Part shown: one piece after another, positions 1 to 7,812 of the stretch
Layout: each line of letters begins with the position of its first letter
How positions within the stretch are numbered: position 1 is the first letter of the stretch
Assembly (NCBI RefSeq): GCF_004341235.1
Contig: NZ_SLUP01000003.1
Location: 554,620 to 618,619 of the forward strand
Direction of reading: 5' to 3'
Origin: Mariniflexile fucanivorans
GTDB taxonomy: Bacteria; Bacteroidota; Bacteroidia; Flavobacteriales; Flavobacteriaceae
Length of the DNA stretch: 64,000 nucleotides
Translations under genes and position numbers: made by a program
The notes under the pieces: model-generated
What the model was told of the DNA's origin: nothing
Database searches by the model: none
The model's input: only the letters and a program-made list of their open reading frames with translations

Positions 1-404
1 TGCAAATTGAAAACCCAACTATTCAAGATATTTCAAAAGCTGTTATTTACATTCGCGAAAGCAAATTACCAAACCCAAAAGATATTGGAAATAGTGGTAG
101 TTTTTTTAAAAACCCTGTAGTTTCAACTCAGCTTTATAACAAACTACTTCAAAATTTTGAAGATATGCCAAGTTACCCTGTTTCTAATGATGAAGTAAAA
201 ATTCCTGCTGGTTGGCTTATTGAAAAGGCAGGTTTTAAAGGGAAACGTTTTGGTGATTATGGCATTCATAAAAATCAAGCCTTGGTACTTGTAAATTATG
301 GGAATGCCAAGGGTTCAGACATCTTAAAACTTTCAGAATTAATACAAAGCACTATTAAGCGTTTATTCGAAATTTCAATAGAAGCCGAAGTAAACATCTT
401 ATAA
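1..404 (+). CDS. murB: UDP-N-acetylenolpyruvoylglucosamine reductase, C-terminal part (5' truncated by window edge)
   Basis: The open frame is read from base 3 and ends at TAA 402-404; its start lies outside the window. The visible part is the C-terminal third of MurB, the FAD enzyme that reduces UDP-GlcNAc-enolpyruvate to UDP-MurNAc in cytoplasmic peptidoglycan precursor synthesis. The motif GNSGSFFKNP, with the conserved serine that donates a proton in MurB, is followed by PAGWLIEKAGFKG and a conserved HKNQALVLVN segment, all typical of the MurB C-terminal domain. The C-terminus ends shortly after the family's last helix, so this end looks intact. The ECF sigma gene starts 67 bases downstream on the same strand. 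Confidence 0.95.
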   Translation, partial: QIENPTIQDISKAVIYIRESKLPNPKDIGNSGSFFKNPVVSTQLYNKLLQNFEDMPSYPVSNDEVKIPAGWLIEKAGFKGKRFGDYGIHKNQALVLVNYGNAKGSDILKLSELIQSTIKRLFEISIEAEVNIL

Positions 405-471
405 TACCAAAGAAATTTCTAACTTTGAAGTTCTATAATAGTTTGTTTTTCAACTTTTAAACCTATTCAAC

Positions 472-1002
472 TTGATTTCATCCATAGAAAAAGAAATAGT
501 TACCCTATTGGAACGTGGCGATAAAAAAGCCATCACCTTATTGTATGACAACTATTCCGATGCCCTTTATGGTGTTATAAAAAAAATTATAACAGACGAT
601 GACACGGCACAAGATGTGCTTCAAGAAAGCTTTATAAAAATTTGGCGCTACGCTAAAAAATACGATTCTAGCAAAGCAAAATTATTTACTTGGCTTTACA
701 GAATTGCCTATAATACTGCCATAGACAAAGTTAGATCTCAAAAAAATAAAGATGGAAAGGAAATCCAAATAGAAAATTCTACCGTATATAAAATATCAGC
801 GGACGAATTAAATCAGGATGTTATGGACATGCAAAAACACCTGAGTAGTTTGGACGAAAAATATCAAATAGTAATAAATGCACTCTTTTTTGAAGGCATG
901 ACCCAACAAGAAGCCAGCGAAGAACTCGATATACCGCTGGGCACTATAAAATCGAGATTAAAAATTGGATTGCGTGAATTGAAAAAAATTTATAATCCCT
1001 AA
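472..1002 (+). CDS. ECF-type RNA polymerase sigma factor
   Basis: This 176-residue protein has the two-domain layout of ECF sigma factors. Region 2 is around residues 20-90 (AQDVLQESFIKIWRYAKKYD, then a WLYRIAYNTAIDKVR segment). Region 4 is around residues 115-172 (TQQEASEELDIPLGTIKSR helix-turn-helix). The frame opens at a TTG codon and no in-frame ATG lies near it, so TTG is the probable start. It is followed after 11 bases by a membrane anti-sigma factor, the standard ECF pair. Such pairs usually respond to envelope or oxidative stress in flavobacteria; the actual signal cannot be read from the sequence. Confidence 0.93.
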   Translation: MISSIEKEIVTLLERGDKKAITLLYDNYSDALYGVIKKIITDDDTAQDVLQESFIKIWRYAKKYDSSKAKLFTWLYRIAYNTAIDKVRSQKNKDGKEIQIENSTVYKISADELNQDVMDMQKHLSSLDEKYQIVINALFFEGMTQQEASEELDIPLGTIKSRLKIGLRELKKIYNP

Positions 1003-1013
1003 TTAAAAATGTC

Positions 1014-1802
1014 ATGAATGCGAAAATAACTACTTTTTTAAATTCTGGCCTACTAGAAAAATATCTATTAGGTGATACCACGACTGCGGAAACAGACATG
1101 GTTGAATCTTATATTTCAAAATATCCAGAAGTACAGAATTTCTACAACACATTACAATACAACTTAGAAATAGTTGCTAAAAGCAATGCTGTTGAAGCTC
1201 CTACAAGCGTCTTAAATAACATTTTAGATGCACTTGATGAAGCACCCGTTGTACAATTAAATACCACAAAAAAATACAAATCTTGGTACAAGATTAGTAT
1301 TGCGGCTAGTATTGTAGCCTTTATGTTCGCTGGTACATCTTATTTGTTCTATCAACAAAACCAAAGATTAAATGAAGAAAACCAAGTAGTGGTTGATGAA
1401 ATTTTTGACTTGCGTAGTGATATTGAAGCGAATAATAAAAAGTTGGATAATGTTATGAACCAATTTATGGAGCTTAACGACCCTAACACCTACAAATACA
1501 TCATGCAAGGTAATAACCGTGCTATAAATTTAAAAACAGTTGCTTACATTAATCCTAAAGAAAAAACATCAATGATTGATGTAGTGTCTTTACCTGAATT
1601 ACCCGAGGAACAATGCTACCAAATTTGGGCAGAATTACAAGGTAAAATGGTAAGCTTAGGTATTTTAAATGAAGCCGATAGACAATTAAGAGTCATACCA
1701 TATACAGAAAACGCATTAGCACTAAACATTACCATTGAACCAAAAGGCGGAAATACCAGAGCATCTTTAGATAACATGGTCGCCGAAATTGATTTACAGT
1801 AA
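1014..1802 (+). CDS. Membrane anti-sigma factor with RskA-type C-terminal domain
   Basis: This 262-residue protein is the cognate partner of the sigma gene immediately upstream. Residues 1-80 form a cytoplasmic part with an anti-sigma-like opening (LEKYLLGDTTTAET). A single membrane helix lies at about 92-113, then a polar coiled-coil-like stretch at 115-150. A periplasmic RskA-like domain follows at about 160-260, recognisable by LPELPEEQCYQIWAELQGK. No zinc-binding HxxxCxxC motif is seen, so it is a non-ZAS type. It probably holds the sigma factor at the inner membrane. A strong hairpin terminator follows 29 bases after the stop. Confidence 0.88.
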   Translation: MNAKITTFLNSGLLEKYLLGDTTTAETDMVESYISKYPEVQNFYNTLQYNLEIVAKSNAVEAPTSVLNNILDALDEAPVVQLNTTKKYKSWYKISIAASIVAFMFAGTSYLFYQQNQRLNEENQVVVDEIFDLRSDIEANNKKLDNVMNQFMELNDPNTYKYIMQGNNRAINLKTVAYINPKEKTSMIDVVSLPELPEEQCYQIWAELQGKMVSLGILNEADRQLRVIPYTENALALNITIEPKGGNTRASLDNMVAEIDLQ

Positions 1803-1830
1803 ACTGATTAATAGCTAAAATCCCTCAAGG

Positions 1831-1867
1831 AAAAAGCCTCATTTGAAAATACAAATGAGGCTTTTTT
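1831..1867. terminator. Bidirectional Rho-independent terminator
   Basis: Arms 1831-1845 and 1852-1866 are perfectly complementary (core AAGCCTCATTTG / CAAATGAGGCTT) with a 6-base loop, and are flanked by A and T runs. It lies between the convergent anti-sigma and aquaporin genes and can serve both. Confidence 0.9.
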
Positions 1868-1887
1868 AATGGTTATAAACTAGTTAA

Positions 1888-2574
1888 TTACTCTTTATCA
1901 AATAATGCTTTATGAATAAATCCAGCTACAATGGCACCTGCAATAGGAGCTGCCCAAAACAACCAAAGCTGGCTTGTAAATTCGCCACCAGCAAATAATG
2001 CCTGACTTGTAGAGCGCGCAGGATTAACAGAGGTATTAGATATTGGGATACTTATTAAATGAATTAAAGTTAATGCTAAACCTATTGCTATTCCTGCAAA
2101 ACCAGCAGGCGCTTTTGGATAGGTGCTACCTAAAATAATTAATAGAAAAAACATAGTAAGTACAAATTCGGTAATTAAAACGGACACCATACTATAGCCG
2201 CCAGGAGATAACTCGCCATAACCATTTGCGGCAAAACCGCCAATATCAACATAATCCGATTTACCAGTAACAATAAGGTACAATACTCCAGCTGCTGCAA
2301 TGCCTCCTACAACTTGAGCTACAATGTAACCAAGTATATTTTTAGCTTCAAACTTACCACCAGCCCATAACCCTAAAGTTACCGCTGGATTAAAATGCGC
2401 TCCCGAAATATGCCCAACCGCATAAGCCATGGTTAAAACAGTAAGACCGAATGCCAGTGCAACACCCATAAAACCAATACCCAATTCGGGGAAAGCTGCT
2501 GCAAAAATGGCACTTCCGCAACCACCAAAAACAAGCCAAAATGTTCCAAAAAATTCTGCAAATAATTTTTTCAT
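1888..2574 (-). CDS. aqpZ: Aquaporin Z
   Basis: This 228-residue MIP-family channel lies in the inner membrane and has six predicted helices. Both NPA boxes are present: HFNPAVTLG at about residues 60-68 and SVNPARS near residue 183. The Arg after the second box completes the narrow selectivity filter. Small residues and the TSVNPARST context match water-selective AqpZ rather than glycerol facilitators, which carry an Asp after the NPA-R. The gene is monocistronic: it converges on the sigma/anti-sigma operon and is divergent from the next gene. Confidence 0.95.
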   Translation of the reverse strand: MKKLFAEFFGTFWLVFGGCGSAIFAAAFPELGIGFMGVALAFGLTVLTMAYAVGHISGAHFNPAVTLGLWAGGKFEAKNILGYIVAQVVGGIAAAGVLYLIVTGKSDYVDIGGFAANGYGELSPGGYSMVSVLITEFVLTMFFLLIILGSTYPKAPAGFAGIAIGLALTLIHLISIPISNTSVNPARSTSQALFAGGEFTSQLWLFWAAPIAGAIVAGFIHKALFDKE

Positions 2575-2675
2575 AAATTAAAATTTTAAAAGGTTAGTTA
2601 TTTAAATATACATGTTTACAGTTAATTAGACACAAAAAAACAATTTGGTCACATCATGTATATCCATCAATAAAC

Positions 2676-2709
2676 TTGTAGAAATTATTAGTTAAATCCT
2701 GTATATTTG
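2676..2709 (+). promoter_or_regulatory. Bacteroidota-type promoter for the small membrane protein/glycosyltransferase unit
   Basis: The -7 element TATATTTG (2702-2709) fits TAnnTTTG exactly. A TTG at 2676-2678 lies 23 bases upstream, at the edge of the accepted -33 spacing. The start codon is 23 bases downstream. Confidence 0.6.
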
Positions 2710-2732
2710 CAAAAAATAATTTAAAATAGAAC

Positions 2733-2936
2733 ATGAAACTTCTTATAATAACAATTGCATTATTAGGATTAGGATTTGCGGGAATTGCCATAAAAATTTG
2801 GGCTAAAAAAGACGGAAAATTTTCTGGTACTTGTGCAAGCCAAAATCCAGCTCTTAACAAAACGGGGGAAAGTTGTGGCTTTTGTGGAAAAACTCCAGAC
2901 CAATTTGAAACTTGCAACGAACCTCAACACAAATAG
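2733..2936 (+). CDS. Small Cys-rich membrane or secreted protein
   Basis: This 67-residue protein has one N-terminal hydrophobic helix (residues about 2-23, ending in a Lys/Trp-rich border). A short polar tail carries five cysteines: GTCAS, a close pair in ESCGFCGKT, and FETCNE; it ends in a His. The Cys-xx-Cys pair could bind metal or be redox active, but no named family is recognised with certainty. Similar short 'membrane or secreted' proteins are common in flavobacteria. It has its own consensus promoter and is followed after 6 bases by a glycosyltransferase, so the two are probably co-transcribed. An antisense ORF of 87 codons over it is judged a shadow. Confidence 0.7.
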   Translation: MKLLIITIALLGLGFAGIAIKIWAKKDGKFSGTCASQNPALNKTGESCGFCGKTPDQFETCNEPQHK

Positions 2937-2942
2937 TTTTTT

Positions 2943-4055
2943 ATGAGTTTACTTGATTTTGTGTTCTACAGCTTTATAGTTGTAGTGGTTATTCAAGTTA
3001 TATATTTTATTGGTTTCTTCGGAAAATTTGCGTTTTTAAAACCACAAAAAACTGTTACCAAAAACTTGGAAATTTCAGTTATTATTTGTGCTAAAAACGA
3101 AGCCGAAAACCTAAAAAACTTCTTACCATCTATTTTAAATCAAAAGTACCCTAATTTTGAAGTTGTTTTAATTAACGACGCTTCAACCGATGATACACTT
3201 GAGGTAATTGAAATCTTTGCGGCACAACATAGCAACATTAAAATTGTTGATGTTAAAAATATTGAAGCTTTTTGGGGCAACAAAAAATATGCTTTAACGC
3301 TTGGTATTAAGGCATCAAAACATGATTATCTGTTGTTTACGGATGCCGATTGTAAACCGCTTTCAGAATACTGGATACAAGAAATGAGTGCCTGCTTCAA
3401 TAGTGAAAAAAGCATCGTTTTGGGTTATGGAGGTTATTCAAAAATCAAAAAATCGTTTTTAAACAAACTCATCCGTTTTGAAACTTTGGTTACTGCTGTT
3501 CAATATTTTTCGTTTGCAAAAGTAGGAATACCATATATGGGTGTTGGTAGAAATCTGGCCTATACTAAAGATGCTTTTTTTAAAGCTAATGGGTTTATAA
3601 ACCATATAAAAGTACGTTCTGGTGACGATGATTTATTTGTAAACCAAGTCGCATCCAAAAGCAATACAGCAATTTGTGTTTCAGAAAACAGCTTTACGCA
3701 ATCTAAACCAAAAACCACTTTTAATGATTGGATAAAACAAAAAAGACGCCATATATCAACAGCAAAACATTACAAGTCAAGCCATAAATTTTTATTAGCA
3801 TTACTTTATTCAACACAATTATTATTTTGGATATTTGCCACAATCCTTCTTATAGCAACATTTAAATGGCAAATTGTTGCTGCATTATTCGTTGTGAGAC
3901 TTATACTTTATTATACTGTTTTTGGAGCCTCGGCAAAAAAATTGAACGAAAATGACCTTGTTTTAGCACTTCCGTTCTTTGAAGTTTTTTTAATTATTAC
4001 ACAATTAACTATCTTTATAAATAATCTTATCTCAAAACCCAATCATTGGAAATAA
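2943..4055 (+). CDS. Family 2 glycosyltransferase, membrane-anchored
   Basis: This 370-residue protein begins with a membrane helix at about 5-30. The GT-A catalytic domain follows: VIICAKNEAENL nucleotide-binding start near residue 47, INDASTDDT, a TDADC metal motif near residue 132, GDDD acceptor motif near residue 229, and QKRRH in place of the classical QxxRW. At least two membrane helices close the protein (about residues 275-365). The layout is that of processive or polyprenol-linked GT2 enzymes of envelope polysaccharide or carotenoid/lipid glycosylation; donor and acceptor cannot be told. Its 3' end overlaps the next gene by 10 bases, implying translational coupling. Confidence 0.88.
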   Translation: MSLLDFVFYSFIVVVVIQVIYFIGFFGKFAFLKPQKTVTKNLEISVIICAKNEAENLKNFLPSILNQKYPNFEVVLINDASTDDTLEVIEIFAAQHSNIKIVDVKNIEAFWGNKKYALTLGIKASKHDYLLFTDADCKPLSEYWIQEMSACFNSEKSIVLGYGGYSKIKKSFLNKLIRFETLVTAVQYFSFAKVGIPYMGVGRNLAYTKDAFFKANGFINHIKVRSGDDDLFVNQVASKSNTAICVSENSFTQSKPKTTFNDWIKQKRRHISTAKHYKSSHKFLLALLYSTQLLFWIFATILLIATFKWQIVAALFVVRLILYYTVFGASAKKLNENDLVLALPFFEVFLIITQLTIFINNLISKPNHWK

Positions 4056-4591
4056 ATGAAGCTATTAAACGTGCCAAGGAAAACGACCAAAAAGCGTTTA
4101 ATTTTCTATTAGACAGGTATTGGGATGACGTTTATGGTTTTCAATTAAAACGTATTGAAAACGAAAATGATGCTGAAGATATAACCATCCAAACATTTTC
4201 CAGAGCTTTTGACAGAATTGAAACTTTTGATGAGAATTACAAATTCAAAACCTGGTTGATTACCATTTCAAAAAACATCCATATTGATTTACTTCGGAAG
4301 GCAAAAAACTCCATTTCCCAAGTTATTTCAAATGATGATAAATCGGTATATCAAATTTTAGACGAATCTCCTTCACCTGAAGATGAACTAATTACCGAAC
4401 AACATTTAGCAAAATTACTGCGCGATATAAAAAAACTAAAACCGCACTATCAGGAAATAATCAATCTACGTTATTTTCAAGAATTGAGCTATAAGGAAAT
4501 CTCTGTTCAGCTTAAAGAACCAATAAACAACGTAAAAGTGAAGTTATTGCGAGCAAAAAAACTACTTGCCGAAATTATTCAGGAAAAATAA
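4046..4591 (+). CDS. ECF-type RNA polymerase sigma factor
   Basis: This 181-residue sigma-70 family protein has region 2 at about residues 10-80 (AEDITIQTFSRAFDRIETF, then FKTWLITISKNIHIDLLRK). Region 4 is at about 125-178 (YQEIINLRYFQELSYKEIS helix-turn-helix). The frame opens at TTG 4046, inside the end of the glycosyltransferase gene. The only nearby ATG (4056) is in another frame, so the overlapping TTG start is favoured. The stop codon overlaps the ATG of the transporter gene (TAATG at 4589-4593). No anti-sigma gene is adjacent, unlike the other two ECF genes in the window, so its control is unknown. Confidence 0.9.
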   Translation: MEINEAIKRAKENDQKAFNFLLDRYWDDVYGFQLKRIENENDAEDITIQTFSRAFDRIETFDENYKFKTWLITISKNIHIDLLRKAKNSISQVISNDDKSVYQILDESPSPEDELITEQHLAKLLRDIKKLKPHYQEIINLRYFQELSYKEISVQLKEPINNVKVKLLRAKKLLAEIIQEK

Positions 4592-5835
4592 TGTTTACTA
4601 AACTAAAAAACCTAGGTCCCGGATTATTGTTTGCTGGTGCAGCAATTGGCGTTTCGCATTTGGTACAATCTACACGTGCTGGTGCCGATTTTGGTTTGGG
4701 TCTACTCTGGGCATTGCTTTTAGTGAATTTGTTTAAATATCCATTTTTTCAATTTGGCCCCAGATACGCAACCGCAACAGGCGAAAGCTTATTAGATGGT
4801 TATAAAAAATTAGGCAAAGGGGTGCTAGCAATTTATTATGTATTGAATTTAGCTACCATGTTCACCATTCAAACCGCAGTAACCATTGTAACGGCAGGTT
4901 TAGCTTGTACTCTATTTGGCGATTTTGGCAGTTTTAACTTTGGAAATAAAATTTTAAATAGTACAGAAATTTATACCATCCTGATACTAATTGTTTGTTT
5001 ATTCATATTAATCTTTGGAAAATATAAGCTTTTAGATAGGTTGATGAAAATAATAGTAATTACATTAACCATAAGCACGGTAGTGGCGGTAATTATTGCA
5101 TTAACAAATAGCAGCGAACCTCTTTATTTCAATCAAATATTACCAAGCAACAGTTTAGAAATAGGGTTTTTAATAGCCTTTATGGGTTGGATGCCTGCTC
5201 CTTTAGATGTTTCCGTTTGGCAATCGCTTTGGACTATTGAAAAAAATAAAGAAACTAAAGAATACACGCCTCAATCTGCTTTATTCGATTTTAACATTGG
5301 CTATTTAAGCACCATAATCATAGGCATTGGATTTTTGCTACTAGGTACCTTAGTCATGTTTAACAGTGGCGAAATATTTAGCAATTCTGCAAGTGTGTTT
5401 TCGGGGCAGTTAATTAATATGTACACCAAAAACCTTGGCAATTGGGCTTATATCATTATTGGTGTAGCCGCTTTTACAACCATGTTTAGTACTACATTAA
5501 CAACTTTAGATGCTTCGCCAAGAGCTATGGCTAAAACAACTTCATTGCTGTTTAAAAAGTCGTCAAAATTCAATTATACCTTTTGGATTTCTTTATTAAC
5601 CCTAGGCACAGTATTTATTTTCCTTTTTTTAGCTTCCGAAATGGGTTTATTAATCAAAATAGCTACCATTTTATCATTCATTACTGCTCCGTTTTACGCC
5701 ATTATAAATTACACTTTAATTTCTAGCAAGCACACGCCAAAAGAATGGCAACCTTCAAAAAAATTACATCTTTTAAGTCTGTTAAGCATTGTTTTTTTAA
5801 TAGGGTTTAGTGTATGGTATCTCATCTCTTTATAA
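4591..5835 (+). CDS. Divergent Nramp-family divalent-metal-type transporter
   Basis: This 414-residue integral membrane protein has about eleven helices. It starts with the Nramp signature frame [20 protein letters not shown]. In classical Nramp proteins helix 1 carries DPGN, whose Asp and Asn coordinate the metal; here the aligned positions read GVSH. In helix 6 the MPH motif reads WMPAPLDVS. The fold assignment is therefore safe, but manganese or iron as substrate is not; Nramp-related magnesium or other-substrate clades show comparable losses. It is translationally coupled to the preceding sigma factor (ATG overlaps the sigma stop), so the two probably share regulation. No riboswitch or metal-regulator site was seen upstream. 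Confidence 0.8.
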   Translation: MFTKLKNLGPGLLFAGAAIGVSHLVQSTRAGADFGLGLLWALLLVNLFKYPFFQFGPRYATATGESLLDGYKKLGKGVLAIYYVLNLATMFTIQTAVTIVTAGLACTLFGDFGSFNFGNKILNSTEIYTILILIVCLFILIFGKYKLLDRLMKIIVITLTISTVVAVIIALTNSSEPLYFNQILPSNSLEIGFLIAFMGWMPAPLDVSVWQSLWTIEKNKETKEYTPQSALFDFNIGYLSTIIIGIGFLLLGTLVMFNSGEIFSNSASVFSGQLINMYTKNLGNWAYIIIGVAAFTTMFSTTLTTLDASPRAMAKTTSLLFKKSSKFNYTFWISLLTLGTVFIFLFLASEMGLLIKIATILSFITAPFYAIINYTLISSKHTPKEWQPSKKLHLLSLLSIVFLIGFSVWYLISL

Positions 5836-5859
5836 GACGCTTTTAAAAAAAATACTTTG

Positions 5860-5867
5860 TATCTTTG
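5860..5867 (+). promoter_or_regulatory. lipA promoter, -7 element
   Basis: TATCTTTG matches TAnnTTTG perfectly and stands 17 bases before the ATG at 5885. No clear -33 TTG is at ideal distance. It lies inside the longer upstream reading of the lipA frame and so argues for the shorter start. Confidence 0.6.
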
Positions 5868-5884
5868 TGCTTTATTTTAAAAAG

Positions 5885-6766
5885 ATGGACTCAGAAACTG
5901 TTTCAAATATATTACCAGAAGAACACATTGCAAAACCAAAATGGCTTCGTGTTAAACTTCCAACAGGAAAAAATTATACTGAATTAAGAGGCTTAGTTGA
6001 TAAATATAAATTAAACACTATTTGTACCTCTGGAAGCTGCCCAAATATGGGAGAATGTTGGGGTGAAGGTACTGCAACGTTTATGATTTTAGGCAATATT
6101 TGTACCCGCTCTTGTGGATTTTGTGGTGTAAAGACCGGTAGACCAGAAAGTGTAGATTGGGATGAACCTGAAAAAGTAGCCCGTTCCATAAAACTAATGA
6201 ATATAAAACATGCCGTATTAACCAGTGTTGATAGAGATGATTTGAAAGATATGGGAAGTATTATGTGGGCTGAAACTGTAAAAGCAGTAAGACGCATGAA
6301 TCCTGAAACAACTTTAGAAACGTTAATTCCAGACTTTCAAGGTGTAGAGCAACATATTGATAGAATTATTGGTGTCGCTCCAGAAGTGGTATCCCATAAT
6401 ATTGAAACCGTTAGGCGCTTAACGCGTGAAGTGCGTATTCAAGCACAATACGATCGTAGTTTAGGGGTTTTAAAATATTTAAAACAACAAGGACAACGCC
6501 GAACAAAATCGGGGATTATGCTTGGTTTGGGTGAAACTCGAGAAGAAGTTATTCAAACCCTTCACGATTTAAAAGCTAATGATGTAGACGTAGTAACTAT
6601 TGGGCAGTATTTACAACCGAGCAAAAAACATCTACCTGTTAAACAATTTGTTACTCCAGATCAATTTAAAGAATATGAAGAAATTGGTTTAGAATTAGGT
6701 TTTCGCCATGTAGAAAGTAGCGCCTTGGTACGTTCTTCTTACAAAGCCCAAAAACACATTACTTAG
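5885..6766 (+). CDS. lipA: Lipoyl synthase
   Basis: This 293-residue radical SAM enzyme inserts two sulfurs into protein-bound octanoyl groups to make lipoyl cofactors for 2-oxoacid dehydrogenases and glycine cleavage, in the cytoplasm. Both 4Fe-4S sites are visible: the auxiliary cluster CX4CX5C at residues 47, 52 and 58, and the radical SAM CX3CX2C at 73, 77 and 80 (CTRSCGFC). The C-terminal RSSY serine ligand ([10 protein letters not shown]) is present. The frame is open back to 5810, but a consensus promoter at 5860-5867 and the family's usual N-terminus favour ATG 5885. It is followed after 2 bases by a GAPDH gene. Confidence 0.96.
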   Translation: MDSETVSNILPEEHIAKPKWLRVKLPTGKNYTELRGLVDKYKLNTICTSGSCPNMGECWGEGTATFMILGNICTRSCGFCGVKTGRPESVDWDEPEKVARSIKLMNIKHAVLTSVDRDDLKDMGSIMWAETVKAVRRMNPETTLETLIPDFQGVEQHIDRIIGVAPEVVSHNIETVRRLTREVRIQAQYDRSLGVLKYLKQQGQRRTKSGIMLGLGETREEVIQTLHDLKANDVDVVTIGQYLQPSKKHLPVKQFVTPDQFKEYEEIGLELGFRHVESSALVRSSYKAQKHIT

Positions 6767-6768
6767 TT

Positions 6769-7785
6769 ATGATTAATATAGCTATCAATGGATTTGGTAG
6801 AATTGGCAGACGTGTTTTTAGACTGCTTCAAGACTACAAAAACATTCAAGTGGTTGCCATTAATGATTTAGCCGATGCCAAAACGCTAAGCCATTTGCTT
6901 AAATACGATAGTGTTCATGGAGGTTTCAATGGAATTGTGTCTTATGATGCCAACACCATTATTGTTAATGGCAAAAAAGTGGAGCTGCTAAATCATAAAC
7001 ATCCAAAAGATATAAACTGGAATCCTTTTCAGGTTGATTTTGTAATTGAAGCTACAGGAAAATTCAAAACCAAATCAGATTTACAATATCATATAGATAA
7101 TGGTGCTAAATGTGTTATTTTAAGTGTTCCTCCACTTGAAGACGACATAAAAACCATTGTAATGGGTGTTAATGACGCTAGTATAGATGGAACGGAAACC
7201 ATTATTTCCAACGCATCATGCACTACCAACAATGCAGCACCCATGATTGATGTTATAAATAAGCTTTGTGGCATTAACCAAGCCTACATTACAACCGTGC
7301 ACTCCTACACTACAGACCAAAGTTTACACGACCAACCACATAGAGATTTACGTAGGTCGCGTGCAGCAAGTCAATCGATAGTCCCAACTACAACTGGAGC
7401 AGCAAAAGCGTTAACAAAAATTTTTCCAGAACTTTCAAATGTAATTGGTGGTTGTGGTATAAGAGTGCCTGTTATAAATGGATCTTTAACCGATATCACT
7501 TTTAATGTAAAAAAAACTGTTTCAATTGAAGAAATAAATAATGCCTTTAAAGAAGCTGCTAAAAATCATTACAGTAAAATTATTGAATATACCGAAGATC
7601 CTATCGTTTCTATTGATATCGTTGGAAACACTCATTCTTGTATTTTCGATTCTGATATGACTTCTGTTATAGGAAATATGGTAAAAATAATTGGTTGGTA
7701 TGATAATGAAACTGGTTATTCTAAAAGATTAATTGATTTAATATGCAATTTATCAGGTAAAAAGAGTATTTTATCGATAAAATAA
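6769..7785 (+). CDS. gapA: Type I glyceraldehyde-3-phosphate dehydrogenase
   Basis: This 338-residue protein oxidises glyceraldehyde 3-phosphate to 1,3-bisphosphoglycerate (or the reverse) in the cytoplasm. The Rossmann start INGFGRIGRRVFR, the catalytic ASCTTN box (Cys151), the HSYTTDQ loop and the RRSRAASQSIVPTTTGAAKA phosphate-binding segment are all present and unbroken. It follows lipA by 2 bases, an unusual partner. Flavobacteria commonly carry more than one gap gene, and this copy need not be the main glycolytic one. Coenzyme preference is not certain from sequence; NDL after the second strand is compatible with NAD. Confidence 0.94.
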   Translation: MINIAINGFGRIGRRVFRLLQDYKNIQVVAINDLADAKTLSHLLKYDSVHGGFNGIVSYDANTIIVNGKKVELLNHKHPKDINWNPFQVDFVIEATGKFKTKSDLQYHIDNGAKCVILSVPPLEDDIKTIVMGVNDASIDGTETIISNASCTTNNAAPMIDVINKLCGINQAYITTVHSYTTDQSLHDQPHRDLRRSRAASQSIVPTTTGAAKALTKIFPELSNVIGGCGIRVPVINGSLTDITFNVKKTVSIEEINNAFKEAAKNHYSKIIEYTEDPIVSIDIVGNTHSCIFDSDMTSVIGNMVKIIGWYDNETGYSKRLIDLICNLSGKKSILSIK

Positions 7786-7812
7786 TTATATTTGCTCGTA
7801 ATATTTATTTAA

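Noticed and set aside
2654..2917. Antisense ORF of 87 codons over the small Cys-rich gene
   Set aside because: It lies almost wholly on the opposite strand of a gene with a consensus promoter and has no motif; judged a shadow.
5810..5884. Longer N-terminus for LipA
   Set aside because: The extension overlaps the transporter gene and contains a perfect -7 promoter element; LipA proteins do not have it.
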